A stretch of DNA of 41,885 nt from Flammula alnicola (GCA_015499995.1 JADNRV010000382.1:1-41885); one strand, 5' to 3'. Counted from the stretch's first letter, positions 29,253 through 39,296 are shown. The notes: a model not told the origin generated them from the sequence alone. Numbers and translations are program-made.

Positions 29253-30206
29253 TTGCCATATGTAGACGTCCCAGCATTGCGATATGTTGCACGACCTACA
29301 GGCGTGCCTAAGCCTAGAGAAGTAGAAACGAGACCGGGGCCGGCCTACAAAAACCGTGCACCCATAGAAGACGAAGTCGACTCAGAAAAGATATTGGCTG
29401 CTATCCTAGATACACCAGTAACCATACCACTCAAGAACCTATTCGGTTCGTCTGATAGTCCAGTCACTAAAGCGTTTGCTAAAAAGATAACCAAAACCAG
29501 ACAGCCAGTCTTAATTGAGGAGGTTTTAGATGAGGAATATGAGAAGCCAAGAAGGAATGACGCTTCGGCGCCACGGGTGACATTCGCACACGATCTGCAG
29601 TTTAAAAATGATGCACTCGAGGATTGGGAAGATACCGGGCAGCCAAACCCGAATTGGAACATAGCAAGCGATCCGGTGTTGCAGTTCATACAGGAACACG
29701 ACGGAGTGTTGCCCGATGAACCTATAGTCGCAAGGGAATCCTTAGCTCTTAGGTCTATCTATCCGAAGATCAATCAAATGGGTCAAGAGGAGGCGGTAGT
29801 AGATCCCGGTTCACAGATCGTGTCTATGGCCGAGGAAGTCGCTATTGAACTAGGCTTAACCTGGAACCCAGGAATCACAGTTAATATGCAGAGTGTGAAC
29901 AGATCAACAAACAGGACGCTAGGACTAGCAAGAGATGTACCATTTAATCTTGGTGGACTTATGCTCTACTTGCAGGTACATATTCTTAAAAACCCTGCTT
30001 ACCGAGTTTTGTTGGGAGACCGTTTGACGCGCTTACCCGAAGTGGGATTCAAAACGAGATGGATGGTAGTCAGACTATCACTATCACGGATCCTAATACT
30101 GGGAAGCGAGTGTGCCTACCTACATATGAACGTGGTGAGAACCCAGTGCAGTTCAGGAGGAAGCATCAACATGACGCCCCTGAAAGCGCCCAGGCTTTTT
30201 AGATAA
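29253..30206 (+). pseudogene. Gypsy retropepsin-like aspartic protease region
   Basis: A 317-codon frame. The N-terminal two thirds carry a linker (TPVTIPLKNLFGSSDSPV) often seen before the protease. The protease core has VVDPGSQIVSMAEEVA (catalytic Asp, with DPG where most have DTG or DSG), then the flap-like region and HILKNPAYRVLLGDRL, matching the hydrophobic-hydrophobic-G-x end motif. The frame shifts near 30050-30060, where the expected continuation moves to another frame. The enzyme would process the polyprotein. Confidence 0.78.
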
Positions 30207-30466
30207 CCTCGAGGAACTTATCCCAGATGAAGGAGAGGTAGTGATGATGATAGAGCTTGTTGAGAATGAGAAAAAGTTGTGCGTGCAATACGCACAGCAC
30301 AAAGATAATGGAACATTCACGGATGAAGGAAAAAGGCTCGTCTTTTTATCAGGCGCACTAGATGAGGAGGTCATAGAAGGAGACGAGCGTGTAGAAATCG
30401 AATCCTACCTTAACCAAATCTATCCTGGTAAGCTAGAAAAAGAGGACCAAGGGCCAGCGGCATCAG
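30207..30466 (+). pseudogene. Gypsy pol, protease-RT linker
   Basis: The frame ending at 30466 (VVMMIELVENEKKLCVQYAQ and the acidic EGDERVEIESYLNQIYPGK region) is interrupted by a LINE and continues at 31266 with VYLGKKYKPVALKVK. Function of this linker is unknown. Confidence 0.6.
30452..30466 (+). repeat. target-site duplication, left copy (15 bp)
   Basis: GGCCAGCGGCATCAG is repeated without change at 31251-31265 after the LINE tail. Confidence 0.93.
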
Positions 30467-31211
30467 ACGAGCGGTTCAAAATCGACGACCCTAGGGCCCT
30501 CGGTTGTGAGTGTGGGGTTTATTCCTCAGACTCGCGATCATATTTTCAAGTGCAAGAAACAGCCTTGGACTCGCCGGAAGCCGAAACTCGTTTCGGAGCT
30601 GGCGACTTATTTGTTGGAGCACCCTACGGCGTTCTCCTTCTCCCGGCACCCAGCTGGAGTCGGATGAGGGACTCTGGGCGGGGGGCAATTCTGGTGTGAG
30701 CGGCGCCGCGGTCAAAGCGGCCTGTTGCCCACAGGTGTTTCTGCATTGAGTCACAGTGATGGCGGACTTCGCGAGAGGCGAGAGGGCTGGTCGTTCCAGT
30801 CCTGGCGGGGTCGACTCCCTGAGTTGGCTTCGTGCATCACTTGCAGAGGACCCGACCTGGTTGACGGCGGTGAGGGCTGCGGCCCTTGCTTAGCTATGAC
30901 CACGTTGATTTTACCGGTGAATCGGGGAGGGCCTGGCAGGCTCTTCTCACATCTGGATGACCCCCCTGTCCATCCCAATATTCCTATTTGCCGTTCGTGC
31001 GGTAGCGTTAACAACGCCGCAACGTCGGACAATCTGTAGTTGCGAGACTACCTATCTGGGTTCAGGCAGCTGCGCCGTCTCACCCGCGCCGCGCTCGCGC
31101 GCGTCGCATGCTCGCCGTCGAGCTAACTTCTTTCTTTGCACGCGTAGTATACCACCTTCGTTTGTATTAGTTAGAGACCGGACTGCTTTCGTGCACCGGT
31201 ATAAAAATTGT

Positions 31212-31250
<39 letters not shown>
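30467..31250 (+). mobile_element. 5'-truncated family-A LINE with 33-A tail
   Basis: It contains only the last part of ORF2 (from ERFKIDDPRALGCECG; frameshifted near 30522) to the TGA at 30666-30668, the 3' UTR and an uninterrupted run of 33 A (31218-31250). It is flanked by a perfect 15-bp duplication. Tail and duplication indicate a recent insertion. Confidence 0.93.
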
Positions 31251-31253
<3 letters not shown>

Positions 31254-31265
31254 CAGCGGCATCAG
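31251..31265 (+). repeat. target-site duplication, right copy
   Basis: Identical to 30452-30466. Confidence 0.93.
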
Positions 31266-31482
31266 TCTACTTAGGAAAGAAATATAAACCAGTCGCTTTG
31301 AAAGTAAAGCTGGTTTATGCATCTCTGCCAGAGCAGTACAGGATCAAGCGGGAAATCAAGGGAGATCCGTTAGCGGATATGCCCAAGCTTAGTAAAAACC
31401 CACCTGATTTTGAGCCCAAAGGAAGATATACACAAGAAAGAAAAGATGCGACAGCCTTAGTAGCTAGAATTATATATGATAT
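31266..31482 (+). pseudogene. Gypsy pol, linker before RT
   Basis: The frame VYLGKKYKPVALKVKLVYAS continues through LPEQYRIKREIKGDPLADMP and RKDATALVARIIYD, up to the TE2 left end. After TE2 the protein resumes at about 38217 with YQLLQVDAMDKVHEGDFLLP. Confidence 0.7.
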
Positions 31483-32680
31483 CTAGGCTGTGGCCTAAAA
31501 TATGTTATACATAGATGACAGGTTTGCCCCACTTAGGCCATTGCCTAAGACCATGTAACACACTGTATATAGCATGCCGGATGAGCCGGGGCAGGTTTTG
31601 CTCACCTTGCAGGCAGCGGGTAATAGTAAATACACATCAACAATGCATAGATTTGATGGGCGGGCACAAAATATGGTGCTGCACGTCGTTGGGGCGCATT
31701 TGAGCGCGGGAAAAATTCCTTTAGGGTCTCTAAATATTATTTAATCTATTCTAGGTGTTGCCGCAGGTCGGGGAGGGCGGGAACGGGTGGATTGGCGCCC
31801 ATGGCTTTGGATGATGGTCCCATTTGGGTGGGGCTGATGGTAAACAGCTGTCAACAATGCAGCAAATGATGTCCGGGGTTGTATTTTGGGTGCCGCTCAT
31901 CGTCGCGGGCGCTTTTCGGTGGGGAAAAAATACCATTGCATAGCCCCAATTTTTCTCTATCCAAATCAGTCATTTGCGCGCCTTATGAGGGGCGGGACGG
32001 GGTGGATTGCAAAGGATGACTTTGGATGTAGTTCTAAAAATAACTATGTACTTCCGGGAGAATGTCATGTCTGTGACATCATGTTCCTGGAGATCTATTT
32101 TTAATTCTAGGCACTTCCAATCTATTTTTAATCCCAGGCATGTTCGATGCGGGCCATCAATAATGAAGGAAATGATGTCCGGGATGTATTTTTGGTGCTG
32201 CTCATCGTTGGGGGCGCTTTGGGGCGTGGAAAAAATTATTTTGCAGTCAATAAATATATTCTGACCCATCCTGGATGCTTCCGCGCCTGCCGCAGGCGGG
32301 AATGGGTGGATTGGGGCGCTTGGCTTTGGATGACGCTCCCAATTGGGGCGGGGCTGATAGTAAATAGATATCAACATTAGAGGATGGGGTTGTATCTCGG
32401 CTTGTGCTCATCGTTGGGGGCAGTTTCGGGTAGGGACAAAAATCTACTGGGGTCTAATAATATATTGCTCCCCATTGCTGCCCTTTGTGCACCTCACGGG
32501 GGCAGGAATGGGTGGATTGGCGAGGATGACTTTGGATGACTTTCTAAAATTAGACGGAAAGCCTCTGCTGGTTTTGTTATCTATAGATTAGATAGATGGA
32601 AAGCGCCCAGGCTAGATATTTTTAGATGCAGGCGCTCATGCCTCGGCGCCTGTCTCCGTTATCTATAGATTAGATACTCA
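31483..32680 (+). repeat. TE2 left terminal inverted repeat and iterons
   Basis: The outer 350 bp pair with about 37855-38203. Within the arm the sequence GGTGGATTG(G/C) recurs at about 31786, 32001, 32303 and 32510, each in a diverged repeat of 200-300 bp that also carries TTTGGATGA and CTCATCGTTGGGGGCGC-like parts. The inner end has two copies of TTATCTATAGATTAGATA (about 32577 and 32659). Confidence 0.78.
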
Positions 32681-32794
32681 AGTAAAAAAGATTAAATAGA
32701 AAACTTTAATATATTTGAACTGTGCTAGGTCATAAGGTATACAGCATAGAAAATAAAATACAGGACTGAAATGAGGATAAGAACAAGGAGAGCG

Positions 32795-32832
32795 CACGTC
32801 GATGTGAGTAACATGCATCATCGACTCTCCTG
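32795..32832. repeat. degenerate hairpin at start of left CAG array
   Basis: GGAGAG...GTCGATG pairs imperfectly with CATCG...CTCTCC. Its GCGCACGTCGATG core recurs inverted in the hairpin at 36880-36911. Confidence 0.45.
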
Positions 32833-32925
32833 CAGCTCATCCTCGTGCACGTCCTTGTCGTCATATCAGCGCTCCCACCCCCTTGTCGCCGCCGCTGCCA
32901 CCTCGTCATCATCATTGTATCCCAG

Positions 32926-33660
32926 CAGCAGCGGTTGTGCTGCTCCTCCCCCACTTTGATGTCGTCACCGCATCTGAGGTGGCCGCTACTGCTGTTCCCC
33001 CCTGGTCATCGCCGTATCCGAGCAGCAGCAGCAGTCGTGCTGCTGCTGCCCCACGAGTCCCACCTGGCCGTCGTTCATCGTATCCGAGCAGCAGCAGCGG
33101 TCGTGCTGTCGCCGCTGGTTCTGCTTTGCCGTCGCTATTGTACCGAGCAGCAGCAGTTATCATGCTGCTGCCGCTGGTCCCGTTCGTGGCCGTCGTGGTC
33201 GCATCTGAGCAGCAGCAGCAGCGGTCGTGCTGCTGCTGCTAGTCCCGCTTCATGGCCGTCGTCGTCATACTCACAGCAGCAATTGTCGTGCTGCTGCCGC
33301 GAGTCCACATGGCCGTCGTTGTATCCACGACCACTGCTGCTGCCGTTCCGCTTCATGGATGTACGTCGTGCCAGAGCAACAGCAGCAGAAGTCGCGCTGC
33401 TGCTGCTGGTCCCACTTCGCGGTCGTTGTCGTACCCGAGCCGTGGCCGTTGTCGTACCCGAGCCGTGGCCATTGTCGTCATGTCCGAGCAGCAGCAGCAG
33501 TTGTCGTGGCTGCTGGTCCGCTTCGCCGTCATCGTCTTACCCGAGCAGCAGCAGCTGTCGTGCTGCTGCTGCTGGTCCCGCTTTGTGGCCATAGTCATCA
33601 TACCCGAGCAGCCTGTTGTTGATCCCACCTCGCCGCCGTCGCCGCATCATGTCCGAGCAG
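32926..33660. repeat. CAG/CTG hairpin-unit array (about 10 units, roughly 60-67 bp)
   Basis: Each unit has the plan GTATCCGAGCAGCAGCAGC, a short GTCGTG spacer, GCTGCTGCTGC, then a GGTCCCGCTTCGTGGCCGTC-like linker. Every unit can fold on itself through its CAG and CTG arms. Long open frames here (poly-Ser, poly-Ala, poly-Arg) follow from the triplet periodicity on all strands and are not supported as genes. Confidence 0.8.
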
Positions 33661-33679
33661 CCACCGGAGTAAAGAAAGA

Positions 33680-33706
33680 GACGATGACCATTGAATGATC
33701 ATCGTC
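33680..33706. repeat. hairpin in left module
   Basis: GACGATGACCATT, one central G, AATGATCATCGTC: 13-bp arms with one mismatch that would be a G-U pair in RNA on one strand. Confidence 0.85.
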
Positions 33707-33765
33707 ACCTCGTCAGGTTGCCTATGGTTTGGATAAGTGGGGGGATGGAAAGACGAAGAGCAGAA

Positions 33766-33795
33766 AACGAATCGAGTCATGCGACTCGATTCGTT
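33766..33795. repeat. hairpin in left module (H3-like)
   Basis: AACGAATCGAGTC, loop ATGC, GACTCGATTCGTT: 13-bp perfect arms. The CGAGTC...GACTCG core is shared with TE1 H3. Confidence 0.9.
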
Positions 33796-34045
33796 ACACA
33801 CCGAATGGGTCTCCCTCTCCCCTCATATCTTCTCACCCGTCACCTCCCTCCTATTTGTGTGGAGACCTACGTAGTAGCAATGGGAGGAGAAGGAAAGTGG
33901 TGGTGCAGCCGGATGGTTCAGCGAGCGAAGGGATGGTTGTCTAACGATGTTGAAAATCGTTGATCGCGGTTCAAGCGGACCTTGAAATCACCGGACCGCT
34001 CAATTTCCGGAGCTTTCTCGTCGTCCGAGGACAGCGTCAATGCCC

Positions 34046-34689
34046 CTGTAAAATAATTTTGGGATCTGTGGAAATGTAATTTACCATCCTAAAATATTCG
34101 TTGAATGCTGACATTAAAAATTACTTTCAGTCTCAAAATATGCTATCGTACACAAATGAAATCTGTGCGACTGATGTGAAAGCATGGTGATTTCGGGTGC
34201 TTGAAATTGAAAACCCTACGGATGGCCCCTTTGAGATGTCTGAAATTTAAAATAATGGGTCAGATATCATCTATAGATTAGTTAGAAGTGTTCTAGATTA
34301 CTTGAGAGCTTCAACAAAATGTCAAGGGACAGGGATTTGAAATAACATGAAGGATGTTGAATTGATTCCAGATTTCCTCTTCGTTTCATGCCTAACTTGA
34401 GTGCAAAGGATGTATCATTACACAGGCCTTCACTAGGCCCAAATAAATTTTGGAATTCTTATTTGGTATACTATTATTACTGAATTATCTACCTTCAGAG
34501 TATCCAAAGCAGTTCTTAAGGTCCTAAAGGCGAGATAGATGACTGCAGAAGTCCATAAATCACCACGCATGGCGGAAATATATGTAGCACTACCCTAGAG
34601 GATCAAAGCTCGGCTCGGACCTCACTGAAATATGAAATATTTCTATTCTAAAAATTTACCGACACTAATCTACATAGTTACCCACCAGT
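34046..34689. other. TE2 central spacer
   Basis: About 640 bp of AT-rich sequence between the two inverted modules. No ORF, repeat or RNA gene is supported. One ATCATCTATAGATTAG motif (about 34266) resembles those in the TE2 arms. Confidence 0.5.
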
Positions 34690-35142
34690 TTAACGTCGTC
34701 CGAGACATCCTCGACAAGCAAGGCGGAAGACGCAGAGACGCGGACCGCTGGTGCTAGCCAATCAAATCGGTTTCGGCTGACGCCGAAACGCGATCAACCG
34801 TGGTTGAACGCAAGTCATCGACTCCCATCTGCACCTATCGCCTCGCCGCCGCCCCGCCATTTGGCAATACCAACCCACAGCTGCCTGCGCTGTCGCCTCG
34901 CACCACGGCTTTTCCACGTCACCACCGCCCGCCCTGCGTAGCACCACGAATGAACAGGCCAGCAAATCACAAAACCCACCCCCATCGATACACGGTTAGC
35001 AAACCAGCGCCAACGACGCCGCGTGCCCTTCCCCCTCCTTGAGGGATATGGGCCGGCCTTTGAAGTATCTGGGGCGAGGGGTTCAGGGGTAGAAGGTCTC
35101 GAGGGGAGACCCTGGTAGAGGGAGACCCACCCGGTGCGCAAC

Positions 35143-35166
35143 GAATTGAGTCGTATGACTCGATTC
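35143..35166. repeat. hairpin in right module (H3-like)
   Basis: GAATTGAGTC, loop GTAT, GACTCGATTC: 10-bp arms, 9 Watson-Crick pairs plus one G-T. Confidence 0.82.
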
Positions 35167-35220
35167 ATTTCTGTTCTTCCTCTCTCCCTCCCCACTTACC
35201 CAATCCATAGGTAAGATGAC

Positions 35221-35250
35221 GAGATGGCGACCTTGAAAGGTCGTCATCTC
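35221..35250. repeat. hairpin in right module
   Basis: GAGATGGCGACCTT, two-base loop, AAGGTCGTCATCTC: 14-bp arms with one G-T pair. It occupies the same place as the hairpin at 33680-33706 in the left module. Confidence 0.85.
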
Positions 35251-35289
35251 TTTCTTTATTCCGCTGGCTGCTCGGACACGATGATACGA

Positions 35290-36135
35290 TGAGTGGTACC
35301 TACCATTTATATGATAAATCTTAAACAAATGCCAGCACAGTCATCTGTATCCTCCCAAGTGTAGTTATGAAATGAAATGCCTAGACAAATAAAATGAAAT
35401 ATGTTTCATTTCTTACCAGAGAATATATCATAACTGGTATGGAGATATTTCATAACTGTCTAGCTACTTATTTTATATCTATGTGGTGACTTTTTCATAA
35501 CTTTTTCTTGCAATATTTCATAACTTCCTGGTTATTTCATTTCATATCTATAGGACAACTTTTTCATAATTCCCTATGTCTATTTTATTATTTCCAGACA
35601 ACTGATTACATTATTAATTAAGTAAAATAAGCATGTTTTAATGGCTAAATTAATGCAATATTGTCTGCCACTTGTCTGCAGGGGGTGCTGGACTAATTTT
35701 TAAATAACTTTCAATTTGAGGCCATAATCTGATAAGAGTATGGGTGGAGGAGCAAGAAAAAGGCAATTTCTAAGTTTTCCCATCAATTACATAATCCAGT
35801 CACATGATCTATAAAGTATTTAATTATCTATGATAAATAAAATAGACTGATAGGGAATTATGAAAAAGTTGTCCTATAGATATGAAATGAAATAACCAGG
35901 AAGTTATGAAATATTGCAAGAAAAAGTTATGAAAAAGTTGCCACATAGATATAAATAAGTAGCTAGACAGTTATGAAATATCTTCCTACCAGTTATGATA
36001 TATTCTCTGGAAAGAAATGAAATATATTTCATTTCATTTGTCTAGGGCATTTCATTTCATAACTACACTTGGGAGGATACAGATGACTGTGCTGGCATTT
36101 GTTTAAGGTATATCATAAAGGGTGGTAGGTACTAG
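35290..36135. mobile_element. MITE of 846 bp with about 300-bp TIRs, hAT-like 8-bp TSD
   Basis: TGATACGA flanks the element at 35282-35289 and 36136-36143. The two arms (about 35290-35600 and 35830-36135) are inverted copies with few differences, rich in TTTCATAACTT and ATTTCATTTC. The central spacer of about 230 bp has no ORF. An 8-bp duplication is typical of hAT-superfamily mobilisation; the family is not proven. Confidence 0.85.
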
Positions 36136-36143
36136 TGATACGA

Positions 36144-36400
36144 CGACGGCGACGAGGTGGGAGCAGCAGCAGCAGCATTTCCACTGCTGCTGTTCAGATA
36201 CGGCAACGACGAGAGGGAAGCAGCGGCAGCAGCACGACCGCTGCTGCTGCTCGGATATGATGACGATTAGAGGGAGCGGCAGCAGAGCCCACTGCTGCTG
36301 CTCTGGCTGCCGCTTGGATACGACGACGACGACGAGGAGGTAAGGGGAGCAGCAGCACGACGGCTGCCACTCGGATACGACGGCGGCGCCCTTTGCTATC
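36144..36400 (-). repeat. CAG/CTG hairpin array, TE2 right copy (inverted)
   Basis: About four units of GCAGCAGCAGC...GCTGCTGCTGC separated by CGGATACGACGAC-like linkers, the reverse complement of the left-array unit. It was adjacent to 35281 before the MITE inserted. Confidence 0.75.
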
Positions 36401-36411
36401 CCCACAGACCA

Positions 36412-36444
36412 AAGGAGGGACGACGAAGCCCGTCGTCCCTCCTT
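36412..36444. repeat. hairpin H2-like
   Basis: AAGGAGGGACGACG, loop AAGCC, CGTCGTCCCTCCTT: 14-bp perfect arms, 5-nt loop. Confidence 0.9.
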
Positions 36445-36478
36445 GACTTCGAACGTCGTGCAGACGACGTTCGAAGTC
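36445..36478. repeat. hairpin H1-like
   Basis: GACTTCGAACGTCGT, loop GCAG, ACGACGTTCGAAGTC: 15-bp perfect arms directly after the previous hairpin. The core TTCGAACGTCGT is shared with TE1 H1 at 11004, and the order H2-H1 is that of TE1 inverted. Confidence 0.9.
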
Positions 36479-37490
36479 TCTTTTCATCCTCCGCAATTGT
36501 CCAACTGCATCCAAGGTAAATGCGGGCAAGCAGCGGGAGAGTGGGAAGCAGCGGGAGAGTGGGAAGCAGGGATGATAGGCAGAGGGACCAGTAGGGCAAA
36601 GGTGACATTGGCAACCCAGAGGGAGGACAGGTACCGGTCTCGACGACGCTGAGGATGGCTGAATAGCGCTACCGGTTGAGCAGGATAGGGTAGGATGGCC
36701 ATGCTGGGAGATCAGCGGAGCTGACGCCGACTGGAGACGCCGCTGCAGAAGATGAGCAGCATACGACCCACTGCCTCTGCCGTCAGAGGACAGCACGCAA
36801 ACGGCAGAAGGGAGCCAGATGAGATAGATGAAAGGGAGCATGACACACCCGCGATGGTGAGGAATGCCTCCCTATTACTCAGAACGTGCATCGACGTGCG
36901 CGTTCTGAGAGTTCTTAATTTAAATATGTAGTATTTTATTTCAAATAAATTGTGTATTCACTATTCAACGTGCACTGAGTGTGTAAACGAACCCAGAGCG
37001 CACTGAGTGCATCACCAATATTGGCTATTTTTAATGCTCGTCCAACGCGAGCACATTCCCATCCAAATTGGGAAGGTGATGTGTGTGTCATCCAGATGCT
37101 TGATGGTGCATCCACCTCTTCCCGTCCACTTCTGTCGGTAAAATTAGTACCATTGGATTCAGAATTACAGCTAGATTACAACTATGTAATTTATTAAATA
37201 AATAATCAACAGGAAAGTGCTCCGAAACCATGTGAATCTATTTATATCACTCATCCAACCCATCCATCTCAATGCGGAACCAGTGGCCAACGTCATCCGA
37301 TTGCTTCACAAGCCATCCATCCCCTTCCCATTGGAGTCAGACCACAAAAATAGTACCAATGTATTCATAGAGACAAGTACTTTATATATATCTTCTTTAT
37401 TTAAAAGAGAACATGTAGGGGCAAGAGGCGGAAGGCAAAAACGGCTTGCATCTATTTTTAAACCAGAGCGGCAGAGTTGCGGTAGCCACT
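36479..37490. other. TE2 interior without supported genes
   Basis: The block holds short GCAGCGGGAGAGTGGGAA duplicates (about 36530-36570), an imperfect hairpin at 36880-36911 (arms CTCAGAACG / CGTTCTGAG) and otherwise unique sequence. Frames here are short and lack recognisable domains. Confidence 0.5.
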
Positions 37491-38203
37491 TACTAGTATC
37501 TAATCTATAGATAACAGGATCAGGCAGGAACAAATCCGTGCCTGTGTCTAAAAATATCAGCTCGGAACGGAATATTGATGGGAATGGAATATTGACGGGA
37601 AAGGAATAACGGAATGATGGGAACGGAATATTGATGGGCGCGTCTATTTATGGAACATCATCCAAATGCACCAGCACCAATCCACCCGTTCCCGCCCCTC
37701 TCGACATGCGCAAATGGCGCGAATGGGTAGGAATATATTACTGGACCCCGACTCACTTTTTTCCGTGCTCAAAAGCGCCCACAATGATGAGCGGGGCCAG
37801 ATTTTGTGCCCGGCGGTCAAATCTGTGCATTGTTGATGTCTGTTTACTATGACCCTCACCCAGTATAGAGCGTCATCCAAAGCCATGCGCGCCAATCCAC
37901 CCGCTCCTGCCCTCCCCGACGCGCGGAAACACCTAGAATAAATCAAATAATATATATAGACCCTAACGGAATTTTTCCCACGCTCAAATGCGCCCCCGAC
38001 AACGTGCAGCACCATGTTTTGTGCCCGCCCATCAAATCTATGCATTGTTGATGTGTATTTATTATTGCCCGCCCCTGCAAGGTGAGCAAATCTGCCCCGG
38101 CTCATCCGGCATGCTATATACAGTGTGTTACATGGTCTTAGGCAACGGCCTAAGTGGGGCAAACCTGTCATCTATGTATACCCTATTTTAGGCCACAGCC
38201 TAG
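37491..38203 (-). repeat. TE2 right terminal inverted repeat
   Basis: Inverted partner of the left arm. Two iteron cores (CCAATCCACCC at about 37678 and 37891) sit 213 bp apart, like the first two on the left. A GGAATATTGATGGGA-type short tandem repeat lies at about 37569-37640. Confidence 0.78.
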
Positions 38204-38216
38204 GTATCATACATGA

Positions 38217-39296
38217 TACCAGCTACTACAGGTGGATGCGATGGATAAAGTACACGAGGGAGACTTCTTGTTACCAGAAGAACGCAAGCTGGTACATCAG
38301 CTCATCGCGGAACAAAACCAGGCGTTCGCTTGGGAGGATGATGAGCGAGGAAAATTCAGGGAAGACTTCTTCCCTCCCGTAGTCATTCCTACCATAGAAC
38401 ATAAGCCGTGGGTAGAAAGAAATATCCCAATTCCGCCGGGAATTTATGATGAAGTATGTAAGATCATCAGGTCCAAGGAAAAATCACAGGTCTACGAGCC
38501 TTCGAACTCCCCGTATCGATCTCGCTGGTTTACCGTGGCCAAGAAAAATGGGAAGCTCAGGATCGTGCATAGTTTGGAACCCTTGAACAAGGTAACCATC
38601 GCGCACTCCGGCCTTCCGCCCGCAACAGAAGAATTAGCCGCGCATTTTGCAGGCCGAGCTTGCGGCGGAATGTTTGATTTATATGTGGGATATGATGAAC
38701 GACAGCTAGCAGAGCAGTCGCGCGATCTTACTACATTCCAGACTCCCTACGGCGCTATGCGCTTGGTAACCTTACCTATGGGCTGGACAAACTCCGTTCC
38801 CATCTTTCATGATGATGTTACATTTATTTTGAAAGAAGAGACACCCGATTTTACGATACCTTATATCGATGATGTACCTGTCAGAGGACCTCTGACTCGC
38901 TACCAAAATAAAGATGGCACTTATGAGATGATACCAGAAAACCCGGGAATTAGACGCTTCGTATGGGAACATATGCAGAATGTCAATCGGGTAGTGCAAC
39001 GCATGAAATATTGCGGCGGCACATTTTCAGGATATAAATCAGTAATATGCGCAGCAGATATTACCGTAGTCGGTCACTTGTGCACTATGGAAGGACGCAA
39101 ACCAACCACGGAGCGCGTAAAGCAGATCATGGATTGGGACGAATTTGCGGACCTATCCCAGGTCAGAGGTTTCCTCGGTACTGTCGGCGTACTGCGCAGT
39201 TACATCTCTAATTATGCGATCAGGGCCAGGTTCCTACAAAGACTAACGCATAGTCGCGAACCATTTGTTTGGGGACCGGACCAAGAGAGTCTGTAA
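38217..39296 (+). pseudogene. Gypsy reverse transcriptase
   Basis: Open from TACCAG at 38217, just right of TE2, to the TAA at 39294-39296. RT features in order are the PSNSPYRSRWFTVAKKNGKLR entry motif, HSLEPLNKVT, GGMFDLYVGYDERQL (motif A Asp), TPYGAMRLVTLPMGWTNS (motif B) and the catalytic YIDD at 38862-38873 in place of the more common FADD/YLDD. The connection region with VRGFLGTVGVLRSYI follows. The frame ends in a shift near 39290, after which the RNase H frame takes over. Except for the ends, this domain is intact. Confidence 0.9.

Larger units (their letters stand above)
33650..34045 (+). repeat. hairpin-chain module, TE2 left copy
   Basis: It contains a near-perfect hairpin at 33680-33706, a perfect one at 33766-33795 and a weak one at 33943-33961. 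By eye it aligns with the inverse of 34690-35281 and, more loosely, with TE1 11120-11422. Shared linkers include GGGTCTCCCTCT after the second hairpin. Confidence 0.7.
34690..35281 (-). repeat. hairpin-chain module, TE2 right copy (inverted)
   Basis: Reverse-complement counterpart of 33650-34045. Its hairpins are at 34768-34787 (GTTTCGGC / GCCGAAAC), 35143-35166 and 35221-35250. It is broken from its CAG array by the MITE at 35290-36135. Confidence 0.7.
31483..38203. mobile_element. TE2: long-TIR DNA element (6.7 kb), non-autonomous
   Basis: The left end reads CTAGGCTGTGGCCTAAAATA and the right end is its inverse. The inverted repeats stay closely similar for about 350 bp and can be followed with gaps to about 32680 on the left and 37490 on the right. 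Homology may extend about 10 bases further out on both sides (a TATGATA motif), so the exact ends and target duplication are not fixed. It interrupts Gypsy pol. Inside are iteron-like GGTGGATTGG repeats, CAG/CTG hairpin arrays, hairpin-chain modules and a MITE, but no recognised transposase. Confidence 0.8.

Noticed and set aside
32926..33660. Possible CRISPR array because of regular spacing
   Set aside because: Units are degenerate throughout with no constant repeat/unique spacer pattern, no cas genes, and the sequence is eukaryotic.
32845..33698. Long overlapping open frames rich in Ser, Ala, Arg and Cys in the CAG array
   Set aside because: Several frames on both strands are open at once because of the triplet repeat. 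No domain and no gene-like start context was seen.
31481..38220. A 9-bp target duplication for TE2 (TATGATATC / CATGATACC)
   Set aside because: Two mismatches, and extra bases lie between the right TIR and the second copy. The motif may be part of the TIR itself.
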